A stretch of DNA of 59,433 nucleotides from Zoogloea sp. (lineage in GTDB: Bacteria > Pseudomonadota > Gammaproteobacteria > Burkholderiales > Rhodocyclaceae). Location of the stretch: the NCBI GenBank assembly GCA_016720685.1, contig JADKKC010000030.1, positions 1-59,433 on the forward strand. Direction: 5' to 3'. Below are positions 46,751-55,834 of the stretch, piece by piece. Position 1 is the stretch's first letter. Each line of letters begins with the position of its first letter. The position numbers and the translations under genes are program-made. Under the pieces are notes generated by a model. The model ran no database searches and was not told the origin of the DNA. It saw only the letters and a program-made list of their open reading frames with translations.

Positions 46751-49177
46751 ATGTCGAGCACGCTTGACCTACCCGAAGACCAGATCGAACTCCCGCTGCT
46801 CCCCCTGCGCGACGTGGTGGTGTTTCCGCACATGGTGATCCCGTTGTTCGTGGGTCGCCCCAAGTCCATCAAGGCGCTTGAAAACGCCATGGAAGCCGGC
46901 AAGAGCATCCTGCTGGTGGCGCAGAAATCCGCCGCCAAGGACGAGCCCTCGGCTGAAGACCTCTACGACCTCGGTTGCATCGCCAACATCCTGCAGATGC
47001 TCAAGCTGCCCGATGGCACCGTGAAGGTGCTGGTCGAAGGCGTGCAGCGTGCCCGCGTGCTGTCGGTGGAAGACCTCCGCACCCTGTTCGTGGCCAAGGC
47101 CCAGCCGCTGCCGGCGGTCGAGGCGCCCGACAACGAAGTCGAGGCCATGCGCCGGGCGATCATCAGCCAGTTCGACCAGTACGTTAAGCTCAACAAGAAG
47201 ATTCCGCCGGAAATCCTCAGCTCCCTGTCGGGCATCGAGGATCCGGGTCGTCTGGCCGACACCATCGCCGCCCACCTGCCGCTCAAGCTCGAGCAGAAGC
47301 AGGAAATCCTCGAAATGTTCGATGCCGGCCAGCGCCTCGAACGGCTGCTCAACCAGCTCGAAACCGAGCTCGACATCCTGCAGGTCGAGAAGCGCATCCG
47401 CGGCCGCGTGAAGCGCCAGATGGAAAAGAGCCAGCGCGAGTACTACCTCAACGAGCAGGTCAAGGCCATCCAGAAGGAGCTCGGTGAAGGGGAAGACGGC
47501 GCCGATCTCGAGGAGATGGACAAGAAGATCAAGGCCGCCGGCATGACCAAGGAGGCCATGGCCAAGGCCCAGGGCGAGCTCAAGAAGCTGCGCCTGATGT
47601 CGCCGATGTCTGCCGAAGCGACCGTGGTTCGCAACTACATCGAGACCCTGATCGGCCTGCCCTGGAAGAAGAAGTCCCGCATCAGCAAGGATCTCGCCGA
47701 AGCCGAGAAGGTGCTCGACACCGAGCACTACGGCCTCGAGAAGGTCAAGGAGCGCATCCTCGAATATCTTGCCGTGCAGCAGCGCGTCGACAAGCTCAAG
47801 GCGCCGATTCTGTGCCTGGTGGGCCCCCCGGGTGTCGGCAAGACCTCGCTGGGTCAGTCGGTGGCCCGTGCCACGAACCGCAAGTTCGTGCGCATGAGCC
47901 TTGGCGGCGTGCGTGACGAGGCCGAGATCCGCGGCCATCGTCGCACCTACATCGGTTCGATGCCCGGCAAGATCCTGCAGAACATGTCGAAGGTGGGGGT
48001 GCGCAACCCGCTGTTCCTCCTCGACGAGGTGGACAAGATGGGTCAGGACTTCCGTGGCGATCCGTCGTCGGCCCTGCTTGAAGTGCTGGATCCGGAACAG
48101 AACTCGACCTTTGTCGACCACTACATTGAAGTGGAATACGACCTGTCGGACGTGATGTTCGTGGCGACCGCCAACACCCTCAACATCCCGGCGCCGCTGC
48201 TCGACCGGATGGAGCTGATTCGTTTGTCGGGCTATACCGAAGACGAAAAGGTGAACATCGCCGAGCGTTACCTTGTTCCCAAGCAGATGAAGAATAACGG
48301 GATCAAGCGTGAAGAGCTGTCGGTTACCGAGGATGCGCTGCGCGACATCGTTCGTTTCTACACGCGCGAGGCGGGCGTGCGCGGCTTGGAGCGTGAAGTC
48401 TCCAAGGTCTGCCGCAAGGTTGTGAAGGCGCTGGTGCTGGGCAAGCGCAAGACCAAGGTGGTGGTTAACTCCAAGAACATCGACAAGTACCTGGGCGTGC
48501 ACAAGTACAGCTTCGGTGTTGCCGAGAAGGAAAACCAGATCGGTCAGGTTACCGGGCTTGCATGGACCGAAGTGGGCGGCGAGTTGCTCACCGTCGAAGC
48601 GGTCGCGCTGCCGGGCAAGGGCAAGATCATGACCACCGGCAAGCTCGGCGAGGTCATGCAGGAGTCCATCCAGGCTGCGTTGTCGGTGGTGCGCCGGCGC
48701 TCGAAATCGCTGGGCATCCAGGAAGATTTCTACCAGAAGTCCGACATTCACATTCACCTGCCGGAAGGCGCGATTCCGAAGGACGGTCCGTCGGCCGGTA
48801 TCGCGATCTGCACCGGCCTGGTGTCGGTGCTTACCGGTATCCCGGTGCGTTGTGATGTGGCGATGACCGGCGAGATCACGCTGCGCGGCGAAGTGTTGCC
48901 GATCGGCGGCCTGAAGGAAAAGCTGCTGGCCGCTGTACGTGGCGGCATTACAAGGGCGCTGATTCCGCAGGAAAACGTCAAGGATCTCACCGAGATTCCG
49001 GACAACGTCAAAAACGCGCTGGAGATCATTCCGGTCAAGTGGATCGATCAGGTGCTTGAACACGCGCTGGAACGCGTGCCCGTTGCCCTGCCCGAGATGA
49101 CCGCGGCCCCTGTAGCCGAAGTGGCTGCGGCCCAGCCGGTCGAGCCGGTTGAAAACGGTGGTCTGGTCAAGCACTGA
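46751..49177 (+). CDS. lon: ATP-dependent protease Lon
   Basis: The 808-residue enzyme has an N-terminal substrate-binding LAN domain (about 12-205, starting LPLLPLRDVVVFPHMV). A coiled-coil region follows, then an AAA+ domain with Walker A GPPGVGKT near 357-364. The C-terminal protease domain has the catalytic Ser in PKDGPSAGIAI (about residue 681) and the Lys in GGLKEKLLAA (about 724). It degrades misfolded and regulatory proteins. AAGGA lies about 6 bases before the ATG. Downstream of clpX, it has its own heat-shock-type promoter and a strong terminator at 49195-49226. Confidence 0.98.
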   Translation: MSSTLDLPEDQIELPLLPLRDVVVFPHMVIPLFVGRPKSIKALENAMEAGKSILLVAQKSAAKDEPSAEDLYDLGCIANILQMLKLPDGTVKVLVEGVQRARVLSVEDLRTLFVAKAQPLPAVEAPDNEVEAMRRAIISQFDQYVKLNKKIPPEILSSLSGIEDPGRLADTIAAHLPLKLEQKQEILEMFDAGQRLERLLNQLETELDILQVEKRIRGRVKRQMEKSQREYYLNEQVKAIQKELGEGEDGADLEEMDKKIKAAGMTKEAMAKAQGELKKLRLMSPMSAEATVVRNYIETLIGLPWKKKSRISKDLAEAEKVLDTEHYGLEKVKERILEYLAVQQRVDKLKAPILCLVGPPGVGKTSLGQSVARATNRKFVRMSLGGVRDEAEIRGHRRTYIGSMPGKILQNMSKVGVRNPLFLLDEVDKMGQDFRGDPSSALLEVLDPEQNSTFVDHYIEVEYDLSDVMFVATANTLNIPAPLLDRMELIRLSGYTEDEKVNIAERYLVPKQMKNNGIKREELSVTEDALRDIVRFYTREAGVRGLEREVSKVCRKVVKALVLGKRKTKVVVNSKNIDKYLGVHKYSFGVAEKENQIGQVTGLAWTEVGGELLTVEAVALPGKGKIMTTGKLGEVMQESIQAALSVVRRRSKSLGIQEDFYQKSDIHIHLPEGAIPKDGPSAGIAICTGLVSVLTGIPVRCDVAMTGEITLRGEVLPIGGLKEKLLAAVRGGITRALIPQENVKDLTEIPDNVKNALEIIPVKWIDQVLEHALERVPVALPEMTAAPVAEVAAAQPVEPVENGGLVKH

Positions 49178-49194
49178 CCCTGGCACGTGAAGTT

Positions 49195-49226
49195 CGACAA
49201 GGCCGGCAAGATTGCCGGCCTTGTCG
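49195..49226 (+). terminator. Intrinsic terminator of lon
   Basis: A perfect stem of at least 13 bp (CGACAAGGCCGGC with GCCGGCCTTGTCG), extendable by two A-T pairs, has a short A/T-rich loop. It is followed by TTTC and lies 17 bases after the lon stop. Confidence 0.9.
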
Positions 49227-49288
49227 TTTCCGGCCGGAGCCCGCCGTTTGCTGAATCCATTGCGTCGTCGCCTTATACGGTACTTTTC

Positions 49289-50170
49289 ATGACCACAAGC
49301 GCAAACCCGTCCTCCCGTTGCGAGCGAATCGAAGTGAATGGCCTCGGCTGTGCTGTGCGGCACTGGGGGCCGCCGGATGCGCCGATACTTTTCATGTTGC
49401 ACGGCCGCCAGGATGCGTCGCCGACTTTCCAGTTCGTGGTTGAAGCACTCCGGAAGGAGTGGCATGTGATTGCCCCGGACTGGCGGGGGCATGGCCAGTC
49501 GGAATGGCAGGGGCGGCCCTACTGGATTCCGGATTTCTGCCCGGATCTCCTGAGCCTGCTTGACCGGTACTCGCCGGGGCGGCCGGCGCGAATCCTTGGG
49601 CACAGCATGGGCGCCCGCATTGCAGCGCTGCTTGGCGGGGCACGCCCGGAGCGGGTGGCGCAGCTTTTGATGATCGACCATCTCGGGCTCTTGCCCGACT
49701 ACCCGCTGGATGCGCCAACGCGCATGCGGGCCTGGCTCGATGCCTTTGCCGAGGCGCCGCAGATGCGTGGCTATCCAGATCGCCAGTCGCTCGCCGCGCG
49801 CCTGGTCAAGGCCAATCCGCGCCTCACGCCTGTGGGGGCGGAATTTCTCGCGGCGGAAATCGGCTTTCAGCGCAGCGATGGGCTGTTTGCAATGGCCTTC
49901 GATTTGTGGCTGAAAGTGCGTCCTCCGGTGCCTTACCTTCCCGATGAAGAGATGAGTCTGTGGCGCTCGATCCGTGCGCCGGTGTTGCACGCGATTTCCG
50001 ACGAAGGTTTTGTCCAGAAACGTTTCGGCGATGATCCTGCCGAGTTCGAACGGCGGATTGCCTGTTTTGCGACGCACACCCGCGTGGATATCCGCCAGTC
50101 GGGGCACAACGTCCAGCACGACCAGCCGGAGCTGTTGGCCGAAGTGATCGAGGATTTCTTTGTGCGCTGA
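49289..50170 (+). CDS. Alpha/beta-fold hydrolase
   Basis: The 293-residue protein has an oxyanion-hole segment MLHGRQDASPTF near residues 36-47, the nucleophile elbow GHSMG with S106, and a C-terminal His in SGHNVQHDQPE. An acidic residue is expected near 230-245. This is a generic alpha/beta hydrolase, probably an esterase or thioesterase. The substrate cannot be inferred, and neither neighbour (lon, aroD) suggests one. The ATG at 49289 is preferred over an upstream in-frame start that would place the lon terminator inside the gene. Confidence 0.85.
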   Translation: MTTSANPSSRCERIEVNGLGCAVRHWGPPDAPILFMLHGRQDASPTFQFVVEALRKEWHVIAPDWRGHGQSEWQGRPYWIPDFCPDLLSLLDRYSPGRPARILGHSMGARIAALLGGARPERVAQLLMIDHLGLLPDYPLDAPTRMRAWLDAFAEAPQMRGYPDRQSLAARLVKANPRLTPVGAEFLAAEIGFQRSDGLFAMAFDLWLKVRPPVPYLPDEEMSLWRSIRAPVLHAISDEGFVQKRFGDDPAEFERRIACFATHTRVDIRQSGHNVQHDQPELLAEVIEDFFVR

Positions 50171-50395
50171 CGCATGGCGTGAAAAACAATCTGCAAGGTC
50201 GTGCATCAGGCTCTGAGCGTAGCTGACAAGCGTCGCTCATTGGTATTTCGATAGCTGCGGGTAGGCTGAATTTGCCCGACTTTACGGTCAGATTGCAGGA
50301 TATGGCTGCCTTTTCTCGCCTGGTGAGGTTTGCTTATGGTAAAACTCTGCTTGCTGGACAAAATTTTTGCCTTGACTGCAACCGGAGTGTGACTG

Positions 50396-51178
50396 ATGGC
50401 GTTTTCAAGGCCGATCGAACTGAAGGACACGCTGCTGGCGGCCGGCAAGGAACCCCTGGTGTGCACGCCGCTGGTTGGCGCGGATGAAGATGCGGTGTTT
50501 CGCGAACTGGCCGCGATTGTTCCCAAGAAGCCGGATTTGCTGGAATGGCGGGTGGATTTCTTTGTCGGCATTGCGGATGTCGCCCGGGTTGTTGCGCTGT
50601 GCCGGGCCATCCAGGAAAAGTCCGGCGGCGTGCCGCTCGTTTTTACCCGCCGTTCGATCCGCGAAGGTGGCAATCCGATTGTTCTCGATGAAGCGCAGGT
50701 TTTTGAGCTGTGCGCGGCGGTGTGTCGCTCGGGTGCGGTCGATCTGCTCGACTACGAACTCAGCGTCGGGGAACACTATTTCGGGCAAGCTGTTGGCCTG
50801 GCCAGGGAAACCGGTGTTCGGCTGATTGCGTTTTTCCACAATTTTCAGGAAACGCCGAGCGCCGAGGCGCTGGTCGCCAAGTTCGTCGCGATGGAAAAGG
50901 CCGGTGCCGATGCGGTCAAGATTGCCGTGATGCCGCGGGAACTGCGCGATGTGCTCACGCTGCTCGACGCAACGCTGACGGCGCAGAGTGCGGTTTCCGT
51001 GCCGGTCATCAGCATGTCGATGGGTGGCTTCGGCTCACTGAGCCGCCTGTTTGGCTGGGTGTTTGGTTCGTCGGTGAGTTTTGCGGTGGGCGAGGCGCGT
51101 TCGGCGCCGGGGCAGGTGCCCATCGAGCAGTTGAACGCGGTGGTGGATGTCGTCCACCGCTGTCTCAAGGGGCAGTGA
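50396..51178 (+). CDS. aroD: 3-dehydroquinate dehydratase, type I
   Basis: The 260-residue Schiff-base enzyme dehydrates 3-dehydroquinate in the shikimate pathway. E50 and R52 (in LEWRVDF), H148 (in FFHNF), K175 (in DAVKIAVMP, the Schiff-base Lys) and the C-terminal SMGGFGSLSR are present. Many betaproteobacteria use the unrelated type II enzyme (aroQ), so a type I enzyme here is worth noting. GGAG lies about 9 bases before the ATG. It is followed by aroE after 69 bases, so two consecutive shikimate steps are encoded side by side. Confidence 0.95.
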   Translation: MAFSRPIELKDTLLAAGKEPLVCTPLVGADEDAVFRELAAIVPKKPDLLEWRVDFFVGIADVARVVALCRAIQEKSGGVPLVFTRRSIREGGNPIVLDEAQVFELCAAVCRSGAVDLLDYELSVGEHYFGQAVGLARETGVRLIAFFHNFQETPSAEALVAKFVAMEKAGADAVKIAVMPRELRDVLTLLDATLTAQSAVSVPVISMSMGGFGSLSRLFGWVFGSSVSFAVGEARSAPGQVPIEQLNAVVDVVHRCLKGQ

Positions 51179-51247
51179 TGCCCGGTCTTCGGGGTCGTGC
51201 GGGGCCGAGCCCTGGAGTTATCTTTTTTGCCCATCGAGCTTGTTGCC

Positions 51248-52063
51248 ATGACTGATCGCTACGCCGTAATCGGCAATCCCATCGCGCACACGAAATCGCC
51301 CGTTCTTCATGCGGCGTTTGCGCATCAATGCCATCAGGACATGAGCTACGAGGCGATATTCGGGCCGATCGGCGAGTTCCGGGAAACCGTCGAAGCCTTT
51401 CGCCGTGCCGGTGGGCGGGGCATGAACGTGACGGTGCCCTTCAAGGTCGAGGCCCTTGCACTGGCCGACAAGCTGACGACGCGGGCCCGGCTGGCCCAGG
51501 CCGTGAATACCCTGCGCTTTGACGACGACGGAATCTTCGGCGACAACACCGATGGCATCGGGCTTGTCCATGACATCCAGGGCCGTCTGGGCTTCGGTGT
51601 GGAGGGCAAGCGCATCCTGATCCTGGGTGCTGGCGGTGCGGCACGGGGTTCCGTGCTGCCGCTGGCCGAACAGCGCCCGGCCTGTCTGACCATCGTCAAC
51701 CGCACGTCGGAAAAGGCTGAAGCCCTCAGGACGCAGTTCGCCGAGTTTGCGACGCTGGAGGCCGGAGGCTATGGCGATGTGGCGGGAAGGTGCTTCGATC
51801 TGGTCATCAACGCCACCTCGGCAGGCTTGCATGGCGAGCACCTGCCCTTGCCCGCGGGGCTCTTTGCCCCCGGTGCGCTGGCCTATGACATGGTTTATGG
51901 CGGGACTGAAACGCCCTTTTTGAAGGACGCGCGTGCCCTGGGTGCCGAGCGGGTGTCCGACGGCCTTGGCATGCTGGTCGGGCAGGCTGCGGAATCCTTC
52001 TTTCTGTGGCGGGGCGTGCGCCCGGATATCGGCCCCGTTCTGAAGAGCCTGCAGGGCGGCTGA
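51248..52063 (+). CDS. aroE: Shikimate dehydrogenase
   Basis: The 271-residue NADP-dependent enzyme reduces 3-dehydroshikimate to shikimate. The N-terminal substrate domain has YAVIGNPIAHTKSP and the catalytic K66 in NVTVPFK. D102 in DNTDGIG completes the dyad. The Rossmann loop ILGAGGAARGSVLPL lies near 121-135, and NRTSEKA suggests NADP preference. The ATG at 51248 gives the universal family start. It follows aroD and precedes the TerC-type gene by 35 bases. Confidence 0.96.
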   Translation: MTDRYAVIGNPIAHTKSPVLHAAFAHQCHQDMSYEAIFGPIGEFRETVEAFRRAGGRGMNVTVPFKVEALALADKLTTRARLAQAVNTLRFDDDGIFGDNTDGIGLVHDIQGRLGFGVEGKRILILGAGGAARGSVLPLAEQRPACLTIVNRTSEKAEALRTQFAEFATLEAGGYGDVAGRCFDLVINATSAGLHGEHLPLPAGLFAPGALAYDMVYGGTETPFLKDARALGAERVSDGLGMLVGQAAESFFLWRGVRPDIGPVLKSLQGG

Positions 52064-52098
52064 ACAGACCGTCTTCAACTGCAATCCCGAAACAGATC

Positions 52099-52830
52099 AT
52101 GGACGCCTCGGCTTTTTTGCTCGCTGTTCTCCAGATCGTCATGATCGACATCCTTCTGGGGGGCGACAACGCGGTCGTCATCGCGCTGGCCTGCCGCCGC
52201 CTGCCGGAGGCTCAGCGCGCCAAGGGGATTTTCTGGGGTGTGGTCGGCGCGATTTCCGTACGGATCGTGCTCATCTATTTTGCGTTGCAACTGCTTGCGC
52301 TGCCCTACCTCAAGCTGCTGGGAGCGGTGCTGCTGCTGTGGATCGGCATCAAGCTGCTGACTTCCGACGAAGAGGACGACCATGAAGGCCTGGCGAGCAG
52401 CGACAACCTGTGGGGGGCGGTCAAAACCGTGATCGTCGCCGATGTGGTCATGAGCCTCGACAACGTCATTGCCGTGGCGGGCGCCGCTCACGGCAATCTC
52501 ACGCTGGTCGTGCTCGGCATTCTCGTGAGCGTGCCGATCATCGTCTGGGGCAGCCGCTTCGTGCTCAAGCTGATGGACCGTTTTCCCGTGGTCATCACCC
52601 TCGGGGGGGCGCTGCTGGGCTGGATCGCCGGCGAAATGGCGGTTTCCGATAAGGCGGTGACCGGCTACTTCGGAGCCGGGATGCCAGGCTGGGTCAAGTA
52701 CGCCTGCGGCGTGACGGGCGCCATTCTGGTCGTGGTGGTCGGCAAGTGGCTGGCCAGCCGCAAGGTCGTGACGACTGAAATCGTGGAAGTGCCCCTCGAT
52801 GCCTCCCCGGCGTCGCCCCAGGACAAATAA
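52099..52830 (+). CDS. TerC/YjbE-type integral membrane transporter
   Basis: The 243-residue membrane protein has about seven hydrophobic segments and two internal repeats. These carry the conserved acidic motifs GGDNAVVIAL (residues about 22-31) and SLDNVIAVAG (about 120-129). TerC-family proteins such as Alx and MeeF/MeeY are linked to manganese export and metal loading of exported enzymes; tellurite-resistance names are historical. No manganese riboswitch fits in the 35 bases upstream. It precedes the universal stress protein gene by 12 bases and is probably co-transcribed with it. Confidence 0.9.
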   Translation: MDASAFLLAVLQIVMIDILLGGDNAVVIALACRRLPEAQRAKGIFWGVVGAISVRIVLIYFALQLLALPYLKLLGAVLLLWIGIKLLTSDEEDDHEGLASSDNLWGAVKTVIVADVVMSLDNVIAVAGAAHGNLTLVVLGILVSVPIIVWGSRFVLKLMDRFPVVITLGGALLGWIAGEMAVSDKAVTGYFGAGMPGWVKYACGVTGAILVVVVGKWLASRKVVTTEIVEVPLDASPASPQDK

Positions 52831-52842
52831 GGCGGTTTAGAC

Positions 52843-53268
52843 ATGATCACAACTTTGATTGCCGTCGATGGTTCCGAGCACAGCCTGCGAGCGGTTGAAT
52901 CCGTGTGCCGGCTTGCAGCGGCCGGGCTTGTCATGGATGTGCATGTGCTGAATGTGCAGATTCCGGTGGAGTCCGGGCATGTGCGGATGTTTGTCGAGGC
53001 CGACATGATCGAGGACTACTACCGGCAAGAAGGGCTCGCGGCCCTGAAGGATGCTTGCGGCCTGCTCGACGGGGCCGGAATCAAATACACGCGCCACATT
53101 GCCGTTGGCCATATCGCCAACACCATCGCCCATTACGCAACAAAGCTCCAGGCCGAACAGGTGGTCATGGGCTCCCACGGCCGGGGTGCGCTCAAGCACA
53201 TGCTGATGGGCTCGGTCGCGAGCGATGTGATTCGTCAGGCCGGCTGTGCGGTGACGCTGGTTCGATAG
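52843..53268 (+). CDS. Universal stress protein (UspA domain)
   Basis: The 141-residue single UspA domain starts TTLIAVDGSEHSLRAVE. It carries a complete ATP-binding loop G-S-H-G-R-G-A-L-K-H-M-L-M-G-S (G-x2-G-x9-G-S) near residues 109-123. It is therefore probably the ATP-binding form, acting in stress survival in the cytoplasm. It follows the TerC-type gene after 12 bases. It is the intact counterpart to the truncated relative at 6443-6550, although the two C-termini differ enough to be separate genes. Confidence 0.93.
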   Translation: MITTLIAVDGSEHSLRAVESVCRLAAAGLVMDVHVLNVQIPVESGHVRMFVEADMIEDYYRQEGLAALKDACGLLDGAGIKYTRHIAVGHIANTIAHYATKLQAEQVVMGSHGRGALKHMLMGSVASDVIRQAGCAVTLVR

Positions 53269-53467
53269 GGCGGTCGGCGCGCGGAGCCGCCGCCATCCCC
53301 TCGTTTTTATGCGTTTTTGCTGCTGCCCAGGGTCGTCCACGGCAGCAAACTCACGCCGATCCTGTCAGAATGCCAAGGTGCCGTCCTGGTTTTTCATTGA
53401 TCCAGTTGTCGGGCAGGTCGGGATCTCCATGAGGTACGGCTGGCCTGGTTTACCCCTTGGAGATCCC

Positions 53468-54781
53468 ATGCCTCGCGTGTTGTTGCTACTCTTGCTGTTA
53501 CCCGTGTCGGCTTTTGCCGCGGTCGATCTGCCGTCTGTCGGCGGTATTCCCATCGAATTCATCCTCTTTGCGCTGACCCTGCTCGGCGTTGCGCTGTTCC
53601 ACCATGCCACGCTGTACGTTGCTCTGACCGGCCTGTTCACGATCAGCGCCTACAAAATATGGGTTACCGGTTTCAAGACCGGCGCCGGCCTTGCCGGCTT
53701 CGTTGGCCACCTGGGCCATGAGTGGGTGACGATCGTCAATCTGTTCTGCCTGCTTACCGGTTTTGCGCTGCTTGCCCGGCATTTTGAAAAGAGCCACGTG
53801 CCGGTGATCCTGCCGAAGTTTTTGCCTGCCGACTGGAAGGGCGGCTTCATGATGCTGGTGATGGTCTTCGTGCTTTCCGGCTTTCTCGACAACATCGCCG
53901 CCGCCCTCATCGGCGGCGCCATGGCTCACCAGCTGTTCCGGGCACGGGTGCACGTCGGCTACCTTGCCGCCATCGTGGCAGCCTCGAACGCCGGCGGTTC
54001 GGGCTCGGTGGTGGGCGACACCACCACCACCATGATGTGGATTGACGGCATCAGCCCGCTGATCGTCCTCGATGCTTATGTCGCCGCCGTCGTTGCACTG
54101 GTCATCGTCGCCTACTTTGCCGCCAGGCAGCAGCATGCCTATTCGCCGATCATCAAGCACGTGCACCAGCACACTCAGATCGACTGGGGGCGCATCTTCA
54201 TCGTGGGCACCATGCTGGTGTTTGCGGTGGGCACCAACGTCACCATCAACGTGAAGTTCCCGGAGCTCGCCGAGCACTTTCCGTTCATTGGCGCCGCGGT
54301 GTGGGTGGCGCTCATCCTGACCATTCCGGTACGTCGCCACGACTGGGAGCTGATGCCGGAAGCCATCAAGGGCTCGATCTTTCTGCTTTCGCTGGTGCTG
54401 TGCGCCTCGATGATGCCGGTGGACAAGCTGCCGCCGGCCTCGTGGGTTTCTGCACTGGCGCTGGGCTTCATCTCGGCGGTTTTCGACAATATTCCGCTTA
54501 CCGCGCTGGCCTTGCGCCAGGGCGGCTACGACTGGGGTTTCCTGGCCTACGCGGTCGGCTTCGGTGGCTCGATGCTGTGGTTCGGTTCGTCGGCGGGCGT
54601 GGCGCTGTCCAACATGTATCCGGAAGCCCGATCGGCTGCCCAGTGGATCAAGTGCGGCTGGCACGTGCCGGTGGCCTACGTGGTGGGCTTCATGGTGCTG
54701 CTGTTCACGCTTGGCTGGCATCCGGATGCCGGCCATAAAAACGTAGTTGCGGTGCCGGCTGTCAGCGCCCCGGCGCACTGA
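53468..54781 (+). CDS. Sodium/proton antiporter-like membrane protein (NhaD/ArsB superfamily)
   Basis: The 437-residue protein begins with a hydrophobic leader (MPRVLLLLLLLPVSAFAA). About eleven further membrane segments follow. The ion-transporter superfamily features appear as SGFLDNIAAALIGGA near 138-152 and AVFDNIPLTALALRQGG near 338-354, two repeats each with an Asp-Asn pair inside a membrane region. Between them is ASNAGGSGSVVGDTTTTMMW. This matches NhaD-type Na+/H+ antiporters. The ATG at 53468 has GGAG about 7 bases upstream; an ATG at 53429 is less likely. It ends before a strong terminator. Confidence 0.85.
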   Translation: MPRVLLLLLLLPVSAFAAVDLPSVGGIPIEFILFALTLLGVALFHHATLYVALTGLFTISAYKIWVTGFKTGAGLAGFVGHLGHEWVTIVNLFCLLTGFALLARHFEKSHVPVILPKFLPADWKGGFMMLVMVFVLSGFLDNIAAALIGGAMAHQLFRARVHVGYLAAIVAASNAGGSGSVVGDTTTTMMWIDGISPLIVLDAYVAAVVALVIVAYFAARQQHAYSPIIKHVHQHTQIDWGRIFIVGTMLVFAVGTNVTINVKFPELAEHFPFIGAAVWVALILTIPVRRHDWELMPEAIKGSIFLLSLVLCASMMPVDKLPPASWVSALALGFISAVFDNIPLTALALRQGGYDWGFLAYAVGFGGSMLWFGSSAGVALSNMYPEARSAAQWIKCGWHVPVAYVVGFMVLLFTLGWHPDAGHKNVVAVPAVSAPAH

Positions 54782-54795
54782 ACCGCGCCGGCTCA

Positions 54796-54840
54796 GCTAA
54801 AAGAGGCTGCTCCCGCAAGGAGCAGCCTCTTTTTTTAGCC
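54796..54840 (+). terminator. Intrinsic terminator of the antiporter gene
   Basis: A 15-bp stem AAAAGAGGCTGCTCC with GGAGCAGCCTCTTTT and a CGCAA loop, followed by more T, lies 17 bases after the stop. The outer GCT/AGC extends it. It also serves the converging hydrolase gene on the minus strand. Confidence 0.92.
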
Positions 54841-54881
54841 CGATTCAAAGGTCGGGGTGGAGCAGGGCACCCGAAGAAGCT

Positions 54882-55685
54882 TCAGTCCAGCCCCTGCAGA
54901 AAACCCGCGACCATGGCAACGACCGCACTTTCCCGTTCGCGATGGGGAACGTGCCGCGTGTCGGCCATGACCTCGACCCGGGTCGTTCCGCCGGAAAGCT
55001 GCCCGATCAGTTCGGGGTGCCGCGACGAGCCGTACTCGTCATCGATACCGTGGACAACCAGTGCGGGGCATTTCACCCGGGGCAGTACGGGCAACAGCGA
55101 CCAGGACGCAAAATCCGGACTCAGCCAGGAGTCGATCCAGGCACCCAGCACCCACTCCGCCTTCTCGCCGTGATATTTCTTCAGGCGGCCTACCTGGGCG
55201 GGGTCCTTGAATAATTCCCGCGCTTCTTCAATGCCCTGAATGGTTCTGTCCTCGACAAAGGCCTGGGCCGATTCGGTGATCAAGCCGACGCACGCCTCGC
55301 CGAAGCTCGCCGCACAGTTGACCGCCATGCCGCCGCCCACGCTATGACCGAAGACGATGAAACGGTCGATGCCGAGCTGCTGCCGCAGCGCTGCGAAATC
55401 GGTTTCGGCCTCCCTGGCGACGAAATCCACGCCCGGTTTTCCCGGATGGCTATCGGATTGCCCGAATCCGAGCCGGTCGTAGGCGATCACCTGCCGCCCG
55501 GATCGGGCACACAGTTCGGCCGGAAAGTTTCGCCACAGCTCGACGCAGCCCAACGAGTCGTGGAGCAGAAAGACGGGAATCTGCGAACTCGGCCGTTCAG
55601 GCGACCAGATGCGCACGAACAGCATGCCGTTCGGGCCCTGGATCCATTTTTCTTGTGAAGTGACTGGATGATTGGAGTGGGTCAT
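54882..55685 (-). CDS. Alpha/beta-fold hydrolase
   Basis: The 267-residue protein has FLLHDSLGCVELW near residues 39-51, AYDRLGFGQSD, and the nucleophile elbow GHSVGGG with S115. An acidic residue lies in VHGIDDEYGSS and a His in DTRHVPHRE. It is a complete serine hydrolase of unknown substrate. The frame extends to an ATG at 55748, but a strong palindrome at 55760-55775 would then lie almost at the start codon. I therefore prefer the inner ATG at 55685, with AGGA 12 bases upstream. It is downstream of and on the same strand as the LysR gene, with about 150 bases between. Confidence 0.82.
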   Translation of the reverse strand: MTHSNHPVTSQEKWIQGPNGMLFVRIWSPERPSSQIPVFLLHDSLGCVELWRNFPAELCARSGRQVIAYDRLGFGQSDSHPGKPGVDFVAREAETDFAALRQQLGIDRFIVFGHSVGGGMAVNCAASFGEACVGLITESAQAFVEDRTIQGIEEARELFKDPAQVGRLKKYHGEKAEWVLGAWIDSWLSPDFASWSLLPVLPRVKCPALVVHGIDDEYGSSRHPELIGQLSGGTTRVEVMADTRHVPHRERESAVVAMVAGFLQGLD

Positions 55686-55759
55686 TTTCGGGGTATGTCC
55701 TGGTCGTGCAGGTGTGTTGGTGACATCGTGTTTGTCTGGATGCGTCATTGAACATTACG

Positions 55760-55775
55760 TTGACGTAAACGTCAA
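55760..55775. promoter_or_regulatory. Candidate operator upstream of the hydrolase gene
   Basis: Perfect 7-bp arms TTGACGT (55760-55766) and ACGTCAA (55769-55775) are separated by AA. From memory it resembles operators of the MerR-family branched-chain/acyl-CoA regulator LiuR. The minus-strand TTGACG within it could be a -35. No MerR gene is in the window. Confidence 0.55.
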
Positions 55776-55834
55776 TTGAGAGCGGCCTTGATATCCAGCG
55801 TCCAGGCACCGTCAGGCTGGGCAGGAGAACGTCA

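Noticed and set aside
52064..52098. Manganese riboswitch before the TerC-type gene
   Set aside because: Only 35 bases separate aroE from this gene, too short for a yybP-ykoY element.
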